64,000 nt of DNA, taken from positions 1,414,001 to 1,478,000 of the forward strand of contig NZ_CP081870.1 of assembly GCF_022170785.1 (NCBI RefSeq), written 5' to 3'. Below the pieces are notes generated by a model that had not been told where the DNA came from, ran no database searches, and worked only from the letters and a program-made list of their open reading frames with translations. The DNA comes from Rossellomorea marisflavi (GTDB lineage: Bacteria; Bacillota; Bacilli; Bacillales; Bacillaceae_B). The position numbers were made by a program, and so were the translations under genes. The first letter of the stretch is position 1. Each line of letters opens with the position of its first letter. Below, piece after piece: positions 36,057 to 44,591 of the stretch.

Positions 36057-36599
36057 TTGAATATCACAGTCATCAACGGAACACCCCGGAAACATGGAAG
36101 GACAGGCATCGTTGCCCGTTACATAGCAAAACAATACGGATGTAGCATGATCGACCTCAGTGACGGAACCATCCCACTTTACACCGGTGATCGAGAGCAG
36201 TCCGAGCTTGAAGCGATACGGTCGTTGAAGCAGGAGGTCCAGGAGGCGGATGCTGTCATCCTTTGCTCTCCCGAATATCACAGCGGAATGAGCGGTGCCC
36301 TCAAGAACGCCATGGACTTCATGGGTAGCGACCAATTCGCCCATAAGCCCGTCGCCATCATCGCATGTGCAGGTGGTGGGAAGGGGGGAATCAACTGTCT
36401 GACGAATCTCCGAACTGTGAGCAGGGGCGTGTATGCCAACGTTATTCCGAAGCAACTGGTTCTGGATCCTCACTGTTTTGACCGTGAAAAGGATACGCTT
36501 TTACCAGATCCTGAAGTATTGGTAAAAGACATGATGCAGGAACTGAAGGTTTATGCAGAGGCTCATGTATCCATCCGTGAGAAGCTCATTAAGCCTTAA
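36057..36599 (+). CDS. azr: NADPH-dependent FMN reductase/azoreductase YhdA
   Basis: 180 residues with a flavodoxin-like fold. VINGTPRKHGRTGIVARYIA (residues 4-23) is the FMN-phosphate loop; LCSPEYHSGMSGALKNAMDFM (about residues 63-83) is the hallmark of the YhdA/ArsH-like reductase family. It reduces azo dyes and quinones in vitro in relatives. It begins with TTG three bases after the yhcZ stop and is preceded by AAGGATG, so it is translated from the yhcYZ transcript and is probably part of its regulon. Confidence 0.87.
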   Translation: MNITVINGTPRKHGRTGIVARYIAKQYGCSMIDLSDGTIPLYTGDREQSELEAIRSLKQEVQEADAVILCSPEYHSGMSGALKNAMDFMGSDQFAHKPVAIIACAGGGKGGINCLTNLRTVSRGVYANVIPKQLVLDPHCFDREKDTLLPDPEVLVKDMMQELKVYAEAHVSIREKLIKP

Positions 36600-36601
36600 A
36601 G

Positions 36602-36634
36602 AAAAAACCGGCCCGTAGTGTCAGGCCGGCCGGT
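36602..36634 (-). terminator. Intrinsic terminator for the leftward yhdB gene
   Basis: CCGGCC-N13-GGGCCGG followed on the minus strand by TTTTTTC. It lies between convergent genes. Confidence 0.75.
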
Positions 36635-36647
36635 GGAATTCCCTTAT

Positions 36648-36902
36648 TTACATTTTGACAACATCGACTTCGAGTGGTTGCTCTTCACTGTAGGTGATGT
36701 TGGCATGTTCGATATAGCGTAAAAGCGTATACAGGTTGCGTTCGACAACCGTATAGTCGTGCGAAAAGTGATAGGCATGCAGGAAATGTTCGATCCTCTT
36801 TGAGAGAAGATCATCCTTCGACCTCACCATCAAGATCAGGAGGTTATCCCATTCCGATCGGTGAGTGTAGTACAACGCCCTGTCGTAGTCCACTTTATCC
36901 AC
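36648..36902 (-). CDS. yhdB: YhdB-like small protein
   Basis: 84 residues, charged and helical (VDYDRALYYTHRSEWDN, LSKRIEHFLHAYHFSHDY). Function unknown. GTG 36902 is chosen as start because AGAAGGAGGG lies about 8 bases upstream and the protein then begins at the conserved-looking VDKVDYDRALYYTHR. Position after yhdA matches B. subtilis yhdB; the name rests on synteny and remembered sequence. Confidence 0.7.
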   Translation of the reverse strand: MDKVDYDRALYYTHRSEWDNLLILMVRSKDDLLSKRIEHFLHAYHFSHDYTVVERNLYTLLRYIEHANITYSEEQPLEVDVVKM

Positions 36903-37068
36903 TCCGGTTCCCTCCTTCTGAAGGGGTACTGTTAGTGTATGGAGAAATGCAAGGAACTTCCTCAGCAAAACTTGGCACTGTGGATTCTTCTGGTTCTCCT
37001 TATATTGGGTGAATAAAGATCCCTTCCTACCCTCATTCTAAAGGGAAAAGGAACAAGAGGTGAAACAC

Positions 37069-37368
37069 ATGAAGAAGCCCTTTCTCATCCTATGCCTTCT
37101 GTCTCTTCTGCTTCCAAGCGTAGCCCATGCAACAGAAGTGGATTATAAAAAGTTCGGCAGGATCGCAACTGTCGTCGTCAAAGAAGACTACCCGGGTCAG
37201 TCCGTCAAAGATTATCTTTACTTGGGTAGGAAGCAGCTGACAAATGAAAAGGTGTCCGATACATTCGAGTTCACCGTACAGGAAAATAACAGGGACAAAA
37301 GGGTATTGATCATCATCGTACATGACCTTACAAATGAGAAAACGCTGAACATCACGGTGCATGAATGA
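37069..37368 (+). CDS. yhdC: Secreted DUF3889 protein, YhdC-like
   Basis: 99 residues. A signal peptide (MKKPFLILCLLSLLLPSVAHA) ends at an AHA-T site near residue 21; the mature part is ~78 residues of beta-rich sequence (FGRIATVVVKEDYPGQSVKDYLYLGR). DUF3889 proteins are found in Bacillus with unknown function. The start is ATG 37069; the GTG at 37060 belongs to the GAGGTG ribosome site. Divergent from the yhdB-like gene, followed by a strong terminator. Confidence 0.8.
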   Translation: MKKPFLILCLLSLLLPSVAHATEVDYKKFGRIATVVVKEDYPGQSVKDYLYLGRKQLTNEKVSDTFEFTVQENNRDKRVLIIIVHDLTNEKTLNITVHE

Positions 37369-37371
37369 AAT

Positions 37372-37398
37372 TCCTCCCATTTCGGGAGGTTTTTTTTA
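37372..37398 (+). terminator. Intrinsic terminator after yhdC
   Basis: CCTCCC-ATTTC-GGGAGG followed by TTTTTTTT. Confidence 0.9.
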
Positions 37399-37552
37399 CG
37401 TCTCCTAATAGGTATTCAGGAAAAATAATCCTGCTTTGAGAATAGAATGTATGATATAATGGTCGTTATCAATGAAAAGAAGGGAGATTGGCAATCCGAT
37501 GTGAGTTCAGCTTTTTTTCTAGCCTGAAAATTGAATAATGGGAGGAAAAAAG

Positions 37553-38731
37553 ATGAAATCCATCGCATTTCGACATCTCTGGTTCGGTCAGGCGTTAGCC
37601 AATCTTGGCGACGTCTTATATATTGTGGGACTGATTTCGGCCGTCTATACCATGACGGGTTCGGCCGTTTATATGACTGCTGTTCCACTGATCATCACCT
37701 TTTCACGTTTCGTCAGTTCAGTGGTGGCACCGCTCCTCATGAACAGAACGACACTCAGGGCATTGCTTGCCTGGTCGCAGGCTGCAAAGACTGCTTTGTT
37801 GTTCATTGTTCTGTTCGCGCTCCAAAGTCTTTCCGTTTGGCCGTTGCTTATGCTGGGTGCAGGCATCGCCTTCCTTGATGGTTGGGCCCTACCGGCGCGG
37901 AATGCATTCGTTCCCTATCTTGTTAAAAGGGAAGAGTTGATGGGGGCAAACGGTTTTTTATCCACCGTCGATCAGATCATCCAGTTCTCTAGTTGGGCCC
38001 TTGGGGGAGTGTTGCTCTCGCTTATCGGGGTTGATTATCTCTTTGTCACCGTGTTCATTCTGTTCCTTGTCAGTACGGTCTATATGTTCCGGCTCCCTGC
38101 AGCCCTGAGGACCAACCTGGAAGAACGAAAATCATGGTGGGCGCAGCTCGGTGAAGGCTGGGTTCTGGTGAAAGAGAAAAGAGGGCTTGTATCAGTGTTT
38201 TGTGTGTATGCCCTTGAGTCCATCGCCGCCACCGTGTGGATCGCGGCTGTTCTCTACCTGTATGTCGATCGCCAGCTTGGTAAGGGGGAAGAATGGTGGG
38301 GATTCATCAACAGCGCCTTCTTTATCGGCCTGCTTCTTGCATCCATCGTCATCTTCCGCTATCACGGGCTGTTCAGCAGAAAGCGGGCATCGATTCTTCC
38401 ACTGACCATCATTATGACATCGATCATCACCCTTTTCTTTGCCTGGAATGAACTGGCCATTTTGGCCCTCGTCCTTTCTCTGTTGTTCGGTTTATTCGAT
38501 CAGCTGAAAACGATCATACTCCAGACGTATCTTCAGGAGAGTGCACCACCAGATGAATTGGGCAAAATCTATGCAGCCCAGGGAACGTTGACGACCTTGC
38601 TGTTCGGTCTTTCTTCCGCAGGTGCAGGTTTACTCGTGGAGAAATGGTCGATACCGGCGGTCTTCACTGTCTCAGGTATCCTTCTTGCTCTTTCAATCAT
38701 TCCGATGACGGTATTCTTGAAGAATGAATAA
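37553..38731 (+). CDS. MFS transporter
   Basis: 392 residues with ten to twelve membrane helices. N-terminal FRHLWFGQALANLGDVLYIVGLISAVYTMTGSA is typical of MFS exporters of the enterobactin-exporter/macrolide-efflux type (MFS_3). Motif A-like charges are weak; ALPARNAFVPYLVKREELMGANG (about residues 112-134) is characteristic of this branch. The substrate is unknown. ATG 37553 has GGGAGG 7 bases upstream; ATG 37538 overlaps it. An extended -10 (TGATATAAT) lies about 95 bases upstream, and the leader between shows no known riboswitch. Confidence 0.85.
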   Translation: MKSIAFRHLWFGQALANLGDVLYIVGLISAVYTMTGSAVYMTAVPLIITFSRFVSSVVAPLLMNRTTLRALLAWSQAAKTALLFIVLFALQSLSVWPLLMLGAGIAFLDGWALPARNAFVPYLVKREELMGANGFLSTVDQIIQFSSWALGGVLLSLIGVDYLFVTVFILFLVSTVYMFRLPAALRTNLEERKSWWAQLGEGWVLVKEKRGLVSVFCVYALESIAATVWIAAVLYLYVDRQLGKGEEWWGFINSAFFIGLLLASIVIFRYHGLFSRKRASILPLTIIMTSIITLFFAWNELAILALVLSLLFGLFDQLKTIILQTYLQESAPPDELGKIYAAQGTLTTLLFGLSSAGAGLLVEKWSIPAVFTVSGILLALSIIPMTVFLKNE

Positions 38732-38737
38732 GCTTCA

Positions 38738-38767
38738 CCCACGTGTCGTGTCGGCACGTGGTTTTTT
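38738..38767 (+). terminator. Intrinsic terminator after MFS gene
   Basis: CCACGTG-N9-CACGTGG followed by TTTTTT. Confidence 0.88.
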
Positions 38768-38859
38768 CGTCTCTCAGAGGTCAATTGCTCCCAGTTCCTT
38801 TCATCAAATGGCCGACCTTATCATACAGTTAGATAAGAGTGATATTAAGGGGGATGGCG

Positions 38860-40272
38860 ATGAATTTAGAGGAACAGCGACAGTTGCAGTATGCAATCGC
38901 TGAAATTACCGAGATTGCTTCTGGATTTGGATTGGACTTTTACCCAATGAGATACGAAATTTGTCCTGCCGACATCATTTATACATTCGGTGCTTACGGG
39001 ATGCCGACCCGTTTCTCCCATTGGAGCTTCGGCAAGCAGTTCCATAAAATGAAGCTTCAGTATGATCTGGGGCTGAGCAAAATTTATGAGTTAGTCATCA
39101 ATTCGGATCCATGCTATGCCTTCCTGCTCGATTCGAATGCTTTGATACAGAATAAATTGATTGTCGCTCATGTGCTTGCACACTGTGATTTCTTCAAGAA
39201 CAATGTGAGGTTCCGAAACACGAAGCGGGATATGGTCGAGAGCATGTCGGCGACGGCGGAGCGCGTGAGACAGTATGAAATCGAACACGGGAAGCAGGAG
39301 GTGGAGAACTTCCTTGATGCAGTTCTTGCAGTGGATGAACATATCGATCCTTCCCTTATGCGGCCAAATCTTTCATGGACGATGGATGATGTGGAATGGG
39401 TAGAGGAAGAATCGGCCCCTGTCACACCCTACGATGATCTTTGGTCCCTGGATGAAAAGCCAAAAAAGATCCAGACGAAAAAGGTGAAAAAGAAATTCCC
39501 GCCTCAACCCGAAAAGGATATCCTGCTCTTCATTGAACAGTACAGCCGTGAGCTTACCGATTGGCAGCGTGATATCTTGACGATGATGAGGGAGGAGATG
39601 CTCTACTTCTGGCCACAGCTCGAAACGAAAATCATGAATGAGGGCTGGGCTTCCTATTGGCATCAGCGCATCATCAGGGAAATGGACCTCACATCGGGTG
39701 AATCCATCGAGTTTGCCAAGTTGAATGCAGGGGTCGTCCAGCCGTCACGGACTCAGATCAACCCTTATTACCTCGGCTTAAAGATCTTTGAAGATATCGA
39801 GGACCGCTATGATCATCCGACAGAGGAGATGAAGAAGCGGGGTGTGAAGGAAAACTCGGGAAGGGAAAAAATGTTTGAGGTGAGGGAGATCGAATCCGAC
39901 ATCTCATTCCTGAGGAATTACCTTACGAAAGACCTCGTGACAAGGGAGGATATGTATCTCTTCCAAAAGCAGGGTAAGGACTACAAGATCGTAGACAAAG
40001 AGTGGACCCATGTAAGGGATCAGCTTGTCGGGATGAGGGTGAACGGTGGATTCCCATACATCACAGTCGATGACGGAGATTATATGAAGAGCGGCGAGCT
40101 GTACCTGAAGCACTGGTTTGAGGACGTGGAACTCGATATTAAATATTTGGAGAAAGTCCTTCCCTATCTTCATCAGCTTTGGGGAAGACCGGTCCATATG
40201 GAAACCCGGGTGGAAGGAAGGAATATGCAGTTCACCTATGATGGTCGGAGCGTACAGAGAAAATACCTATAA
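38860..40272 (+). CDS. spoVR: Stage V sporulation protein R
   Basis: 470 residues, family length. SpoVR is involved in spore cortex formation; its biochemical action is unknown, although the family has conserved His and Glu residues suggestive of a metal site. Conserved SpoVR blocks seen are [19 protein letters not shown] (about residues 45-63), [14 protein letters not shown] (about 108-121), [12 protein letters not shown] (about 261-272) and [16 protein letters not shown] 38860 follows AAGGGGG at 6 bases; earlier in-frame starts overlap it. The stop codon touches a MITE-like element. Expression is probably sigma-E dependent, but no promoter was assigned. Confidence 0.92.
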   Translation: MNLEEQRQLQYAIAEITEIASGFGLDFYPMRYEICPADIIYTFGAYGMPTRFSHWSFGKQFHKMKLQYDLGLSKIYELVINSDPCYAFLLDSNALIQNKLIVAHVLAHCDFFKNNVRFRNTKRDMVESMSATAERVRQYEIEHGKQEVENFLDAVLAVDEHIDPSLMRPNLSWTMDDVEWVEEESAPVTPYDDLWSLDEKPKKIQTKKVKKKFPPQPEKDILLFIEQYSRELTDWQRDILTMMREEMLYFWPQLETKIMNEGWASYWHQRIIREMDLTSGESIEFAKLNAGVVQPSRTQINPYYLGLKIFEDIEDRYDHPTEEMKKRGVKENSGREKMFEVREIESDISFLRNYLTKDLVTREDMYLFQKQGKDYKIVDKEWTHVRDQLVGMRVNGGFPYITVDDGDYMKSGELYLKHWFEDVELDIKYLEKVLPYLHQLWGRPVHMETRVEGRNMQFTYDGRSVQRKYL

Positions 40273-40560
40273 GAGATTGGGACAAAACAAAAAAGATCAT
40301 GACGAACAATATCAGTATGGTTTCTTTATACCGCTCATGATTTCCTTGCAAGACTGCGCGCGGGTAGCCCGTGAGCCTTCTCGGCAAGCCTGCGGGGTCT
40401 CACATCCGCTACTCTTCCCGCTGGAGTCTTCGTCTTGCACTCCAATCAATCGCTAGGAACCAGTAAATAGTAATGGTCATGAAACAAATCAAAAACCCGA
40501 ACGATCTCAGGCAGGATCGTTCGGGTTTTACTATGACTAAAACACTCTTGTCTCAGCCTC
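40273..40560. repeat. MITE-like hairpin element, full-length form (copy 4)
   Basis: 288 bp from GAGATTGGGACAAAAC to TTGTCTCAGCCTC, imperfect terminal inverted repeats. It starts at the base after the spoVR stop. A GC-rich core (GTGAGCC...TCGGC...GCCTGCGGGGTCTCAC, then TTCCCGCTGGAGTC) matches the head of the tandem repeat at 8623. The right part carries CTTGCACTCCAATCAATCGC, TCATGAAACAAAT and the AAAACCCGAACGATC / GATCGTTCGGGTTTT hairpin shared with the other copies. The rest of the gap up to 40648 holds only the ribosome site of the next gene. Confidence 0.88.
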
Positions 40561-40648
40561 TTTTTCCATATCATCATGCACAGACCGACCTGGATTTTTG
40601 TTCTAAAACCATGTCCTCCTTTATAAAATGAATCAAGGAGGCGATTGT

Positions 40649-40993
40649 ATGGCTGAAGTCGAAGTATTCATTGGAGACCTGGAAGATCCTGCTTTTCAGT
40701 ATGAAGGCGGTGATTGGAATCATAATTATCCGAAAAGGATCAGTCCGTTCCTTCCTGATGGATCCGATCTTTTCTACAAGATCTTGGATGGTATTTACAA
40801 AAAAGAGTTGGTGGGAAGACAAACGGATTGGGGAAGCCACACGTGCCTGCTCTATCCTTATGAAATGATCCAGGTGCTGTCGGGTCATTACGCCCATAGG
40901 AGAAAAGGGGAAGATGTAGAAAGACTGTTCAGGATGATACTGGATCTTGATCCGGGAATCCAATACGGGCTGGTAGCCTGTGAAATGGGGTAA
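40649..40993 (+). CDS. Hypothetical protein
   Basis: 114 residues, acidic, no signal peptide or membrane segment. MAEVEVFIGDLEDPAFQYEG opens the protein, and LLYPYEMIQVLSGHYAHRRKGEDVERLFRMILDLDPG is a likely helical C-terminal half. No family was recognised. The ribosome site AAGGAGG lies 7 bases before ATG 40649, which supports translation. It is flanked by a MITE-like element upstream and a small fbpA-like gene downstream. Confidence 0.6.
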   Translation: MAEVEVFIGDLEDPAFQYEGGDWNHNYPKRISPFLPDGSDLFYKILDGIYKKELVGRQTDWGSHTCLLYPYEMIQVLSGHYAHRRKGEDVERLFRMILDLDPGIQYGLVACEMG

Positions 40994-41132
40994 GGTGAAT
41001 CTTTTCACTTAGTGGAAAATCAACCTCTAATAAGTTCGGAGAGATGAAGGGATATTTTACTCCACCAACCAATATTGCTTGGTTTGAAACCTTCCATGAT
41101 TGGGGTATACACCTCAATTGGAGGGGTTGAAA

Positions 41133-41315
41133 ATGTTACACCAAGAAAATGAACTGAGTACAATCAAAAATTCAAAAAAAGATTTCTACATTCAACAGCT
41201 CTTGCGAATCGGAGTTTATAAATATAAAGATAAACAGCTGTATGAATTGCCAATGGGAGAGCTTCAGGAAGTGTATCTCGACTTCTATGTAGCTCCTGAT
41301 ATTAGGAGGAAATAA
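41133..41315 (+). CDS. Small FbpA-like protein (Fur-regulated basic protein family)
   Basis: 60 residues: STIKNSKKDFYIQQLLRIGVYKY followed by KDKQLYELPMGELQEVYLDFY. This matches the short FbpA family of Bacillus, whose founding member is an iron-sparing factor made when Fur is derepressed. GGAGGGG lies 7 bases before ATG 41133. No convincing Fur box was found upstream, so iron control is unproven here. A 28-codon open frame (41044-41130) ends two bases before the ATG and could couple translation. A strong terminator follows. Confidence 0.75.
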   Translation: MLHQENELSTIKNSKKDFYIQQLLRIGVYKYKDKQLYELPMGELQEVYLDFYVAPDIRRK

Positions 41316-41350
41316 AAATGACGATCTGTAGAGATCGTCATTTTTATTTT
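41314..41350 (+). terminator. Intrinsic terminator after fbpA-like gene
   Basis: 14-bp arms AAAAATGACGATCT and AGATCGTCATTTTT around GTAG, then ATTTT. Confidence 0.9.
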
Positions 41351-41351
41351 C

Positions 41352-41526
41352 GGTTCTCGTCTTATGCTTGTCGCCTCAGAACGAGCCCCCTTCGCTTTTC
41401 TTCTTGTCTAGCTCCGGCGGGTTGACCCTCGAGGTCATAAGTCAAGAACCCCAAAAGGTAAAGAGCGCCTTTCAGGGTTCTCGTCTTATGCTTGTCGGGT
41501 CAGAACAACCCCCCTCCGCTTTTCTT
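41352..41526. repeat. Bacillus-type GC-rich inverted repeat, 1.4 copies
   Basis: A full ~125-bp unit (41402-41526) runs from TTCTTGTCTAGCTCCGGCGG to CCGCTTTTCTT. A 5'-truncated copy (41352-41401) containing GGTTCTCGTCTTATGCTTGTCG precedes it; the same sequence recurs at 41476. In the full unit the arm with TGACCCTCGAGGTCATAAGTCAAGAACCC pairs with the arm GGGTTCTCGTCTTATGCTTGTCGGGTCA. Units with TGTCTAGCTCCGGCG and CATAAGTCA are familiar as dispersed repeats in Bacillus genomes. The unit ends at the stop codon of the leftward gene. Confidence 0.8.
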
Positions 41527-42427
41527 AAGGTACTTCGTGGCCCATTGAGGCGTGGAGGATTTCGAACCACTGGTCGTGGTTTAGGGTGATGTTCAGTGAG
41601 TTGATGGCTGATTGGATTCGTTCTTTTTTGCCTGAACCGACGATCGGCATGATGCGGGCAGGATGGGTGAGAAGCCAAGCATAAAGGATTTCGTCGATTC
41701 CGTTGGCGTCTGTTTCGCCCTGTACTTTTTCAAGTGCAGCACGCAGGCGGTCGGCTTTTTCATCGCCTTGCTTGAAGATGGCTCCTCCAGCAAGAGGTGA
41801 CCAGGCCATTGGCGGCACCTTCTTCTCCTGACAAAGGTTCAACGTGCCGTCTTCGATGTTTTCAAGCTCGTAAGCAGATAGTTCAATCTGGTTAGTCACG
41901 AGAGGGAACGGAAGATGTGCCTGCAACATGGACCACTGGTGATGTTTGAAATTCGAGACACCGAAATGTTTGACCTTACCGGCGTCTTTTAACTGAGTGA
42001 AGGCGTCTGCTACTTGTTCCGGATCCATGAATGGATCGGGACGGTGAATCAACAGGACATCGATAAAGTCAGTTGACAGGTTCTTGAGTGACTGATCCAC
42101 AGATTCAAGGATATGGGATTTCGATGTATTGTAATGGTGGGTACGATGCTGCGGTCGTTGTTCGGAAGGAATGACGATTCCGCATTTAGTGACGATCTCC
42201 ATCTGGTCCCGCAAAGAAGGCTTCAGTGAAAGGGCCTCTCCGAACAGCTCTTCACATTTGTACGAACCGTATAGATCTGCGTGATCAAATGTCGTAATGC
42301 CTTGTTCAAGATCATGCTCGATCAATGAAAGGGTTTCTTCTTTTGTATAATCCCAGTCTGCAAGTCTCCAAAAACCATGGATGATCCTTGAGAAACTTAG
42401 GTCTTCTGTGATTTTGATTCTTTCCAT
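41525..42427 (-). CDS. Aldo/keto reductase, YdhF-like
   Basis: 300 residues, (beta/alpha)8 barrel reductase. The catalytic residues are seen in TTFDHADLYGSYKCEELFGEAL (Asp about 49, Tyr about 54), IVTKCGIV (Lys about 80) and VLLIHRPDP (His about 125). The cofactor-binding end has PIVGSGKKERIQSAINSL. The HADLYGSY and LLIHRPDP wording places it with E. coli YdhF-type oxidoreductases rather than the YvgN type. The substrate is unknown. The stop codon lies inside the end of a repeat element. Confidence 0.87.
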   Translation of the reverse strand: MERIKITEDLSFSRIIHGFWRLADWDYTKEETLSLIEHDLEQGITTFDHADLYGSYKCEELFGEALSLKPSLRDQMEIVTKCGIVIPSEQRPQHRTHHYNTSKSHILESVDQSLKNLSTDFIDVLLIHRPDPFMDPEQVADAFTQLKDAGKVKHFGVSNFKHHQWSMLQAHLPFPLVTNQIELSAYELENIEDGTLNLCQEKKVPPMAWSPLAGGAIFKQGDEKADRLRAALEKVQGETDANGIDEILYAWLLTHPARIMPIVGSGKKERIQSAINSLNITLNHDQWFEILHASMGHEVP

Positions 42428-42482
42428 CGCGCATTCCTCATTTCATGCAATTGGTATGTATGGTGGTTAGGCAGTCATACTA

Positions 42483-43364
42483 ATGAATATCTTACTACAC
42501 AGACGGGTGGAACACGAAATGCTAGACCTTATTAACGCATTTTTTTCTGAAGAAGATGCAGAAGAGTTCAAGGTGAAAAAGATAAGTGAAAGCGTGTGGG
42601 TTGCTCATGGTCCCGAGGGCATCTTTTATATCAAGCGGAGGACGGAGTTGAAGTTGGAAGAGAAGCTCACCTCCTATCTTCATCAGCGGTCCGTCCGGGT
42701 GGAGATGCCTCATCCCGCAAGACATGGGGGAAACATGTTCTGGGCGGATGGATGCGGGTACGCCTTATACGCATGCATTCCCGGAATCCGACCGGGATGG
42801 GAAGTTCCGATCATGTCAGCTGTCGGAAACACGTTGGCCAAGCTTCATTCAAGTTTCATGCACTTTCCGTTCAAAGGAGTCAAAACGTGGGATATCTCCC
42901 TTCATACGTGGGAGTGGATCCTTCAATCCGGCCATTCACCTGTTGCCAGGTGGGCGCGGACCGTTGTGAAGCAATTTTGCAGTTTGGACCTTGAACGAGG
43001 AAAGCAGCTGGTGCACGGTGATGTTCACCCCGGGAATCTCCTAGTCGATGAAGAAGGGGATGTTGGCATCATCGACTTTCAGCGGCTTCGTGTCGCCAAC
43101 CGCATGGCTGACATTGCTTATTTCTGCGCACACCTCATCATTCACAACGGTATATCATGGCCGTTGATCACCGCATTCTTAAAGGGGTACGGTGCTGAGT
43201 CAACATTCAGGGAAGGAGACGGTGCACGATTCATGCATCATCTTACCATGTTCATCGTTCAATATACCTTTTATCTACGTAAGGAACCCTTCGCTGCATT
43301 TTCCCAGCTCATAGAGGTATCCGAAGCGGTTGAAGATCTGATGTCCCCTTCAAGTAATGCTTGA
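42483..43364 (+). CDS. APH-family phosphotransferase
   Basis: 293 residues with the aminoglycoside phosphotransferase/choline kinase fold. The catalytic loop is LVHGDVHPGNLLVDE (about residues 177-191, Asp in HGDVHPGN) and the metal-binding motif is GIIDFQRLR. The N-lobe Lys is probably in FYIKRRTELK. The substrate is unknown; spore-related kinases such as CotS/YutH share this fold, but the motifs do not single these out. The ribosome site before ATG 42483 is weak; ATG 42519, with GGGTGG upstream, is an alternative start that removes 12 residues. Confidence 0.78.
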   Translation: MNILLHRRVEHEMLDLINAFFSEEDAEEFKVKKISESVWVAHGPEGIFYIKRRTELKLEEKLTSYLHQRSVRVEMPHPARHGGNMFWADGCGYALYACIPGIRPGWEVPIMSAVGNTLAKLHSSFMHFPFKGVKTWDISLHTWEWILQSGHSPVARWARTVVKQFCSLDLERGKQLVHGDVHPGNLLVDEEGDVGIIDFQRLRVANRMADIAYFCAHLIIHNGISWPLITAFLKGYGAESTFREGDGARFMHHLTMFIVQYTFYLRKEPFAAFSQLIEVSEAVEDLMSPSSNA

Positions 43365-43425
43365 AAACCATAAGATACTATGGCAAAGTAGGAATGAAAG
43401 ATAACGCCCGATATCGTGATTATTG

Positions 43426-43514
43426 TAGGGGGACCGGTGTGGCCGGTTGAGAGTGCATCCATCAGATGCTGACCCTTTGAACCTGAACTGGCTCATACCA
43501 GCGTAGGAAACAGA
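43426..43514 (+). promoter_or_regulatory. TPP riboswitch (THI box)
   Basis: The conserved THI-box blocks are present in order: GGGGGACCGG, GGTTGAGAGTGC, GACCCTTTGAACCTGAACTGG and CATACCAGCGTAGGAAACAG. A terminator follows 30 bases later, so TPP is expected to stop transcription of the thi genes when thiamine is sufficient. Confidence 0.95.
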
Positions 43515-43542
43515 TCGTAGACAGAATTCTTGTTTAATGATG

Positions 43543-43575
43543 CGTCCTAGGCCCATGAGCCTCGGGCGTTTTTTT
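43543..43575 (+). terminator. Riboswitch-controlled terminator
   Basis: CGTCCTAGGC-CCATGA-GCCTCGGGCG (one mismatch, one G-U pair) followed by seven T. It is the expression platform of the TPP riboswitch. Confidence 0.85.
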
Positions 43576-43607
43576 CTGTACATATTTTGTGAAGGGGCGT
43601 ATGCATC

Positions 43608-44585
43608 TTGAGAAAATGGCTCATGGTCGTAAGTTCAATCCTTCTGCTGACTGCTTGCAGTGCAGGAGGAGCTGAAAAAGACAAGCTCAAAAAAGTATCG
43701 GTCGTCCTTGATTGGACTCCGAATACGAACCATACCGGTTTGTATGTGGCAAAAGAAAAAGGATATTTTGAAAAGCAAGGACTGGATGTCGACATCATCA
43801 TGCCAGGAGAGGCTGGTGCTGACCAACTGGTGGCATCGGGAAAGGCGGACTTTGGTGTAGGGTATCAGGAAGGTGTCACACAGGCAAGGGTACAGGATGT
43901 ACCGATCGTCTCGATTGCTGCCATCATCCAGCATAATACATCCGGATTCGCAGCTCCGAAGGACAAAGGGATCACCAAGCCTGAAGATTTCGAAGGCAAG
44001 ACCTACGGTGGATGGGGTTCTCCCGTAGAGGAAGCCGTCATGGGCTCGATCATGAAACAGGAAGGAGCCGACGTGAAGAAGGTCAACTTCGTGAATATGG
44101 GGGACACAGACTTCTTTACGGCTGTAAAAAGGGATATCGACTTTGCCTGGATCTTTTATGGCTGGACGGGAATCGAAGCCGAACTCCGGGGGGAAGAACT
44201 TGATATGATGTATGTCAAAGATTACTCGGATAAGCTTGATTACTATACTCCTGTCCTCACGACGAACGAATCCCACATAAAGGATGATCCTGACACGGTC
44301 AAAGCATTCCTGAAGGCAGCAACGGAAGGATATGAGTACAGCATCGAACATCCGGATGAAGCAGGCAAGATCCTTCTGAAAGAAGCACCCGACCTTGATG
44401 AAGAGCTCGTCATGAAAAGCCAAGAATGGCTTGCGGCGAAGTACAAAGACGATGCGGAGAGATGGGGAGAGCAGAAAGCGGAAGTATGGAAGAACTACGC
44501 TGATTGGATGTTCGATAATGGACTTCTGGAAAAGAAACTTGATAGTCAAAAAGCCTACACAAATGAATTTTTACCTGGAGAGTGA
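43608..44585 (+). CDS. thiY: Thiamine-precursor ABC transporter, substrate-binding lipoprotein
   Basis: 325 residues. A lipoprotein signal (LMVVSSILLLTACSAGG, lipobox LTAC, Cys near residue 17) anchors it outside the membrane. The NMT1/THI5-like domain opens with VSVVLDWTPNTNHTGLYVAKEKGYFEKQGLDVDII. GVGYQEGVTQARVQDVPIV and KTYGGWGSPVEEAVM are typical of ThiY, which binds formylaminopyrimidine/HMP-type salvage precursors. It begins at TTG 43608, with AAGGGG about 10 bases upstream. First gene of the TPP-controlled operon. Confidence 0.9.
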   Translation: MRKWLMVVSSILLLTACSAGGAEKDKLKKVSVVLDWTPNTNHTGLYVAKEKGYFEKQGLDVDIIMPGEAGADQLVASGKADFGVGYQEGVTQARVQDVPIVSIAAIIQHNTSGFAAPKDKGITKPEDFEGKTYGGWGSPVEEAVMGSIMKQEGADVKKVNFVNMGDTDFFTAVKRDIDFAWIFYGWTGIEAELRGEELDMMYVKDYSDKLDYYTPVLTTNESHIKDDPDTVKAFLKAATEGYEYSIEHPDEAGKILLKEAPDLDEELVMKSQEWLAAKYKDDAERWGEQKAEVWKNYADWMFDNGLLEKKLDSQKAYTNEFLPGE

Positions 44586-44591
44586 GTATAA

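Noticed and set aside
41000-41132. Fur box for the FbpA-like gene
   Set aside because: No stretch approaches the TGATAAT-N-ATTATCA dyad, so iron regulation is not claimed.
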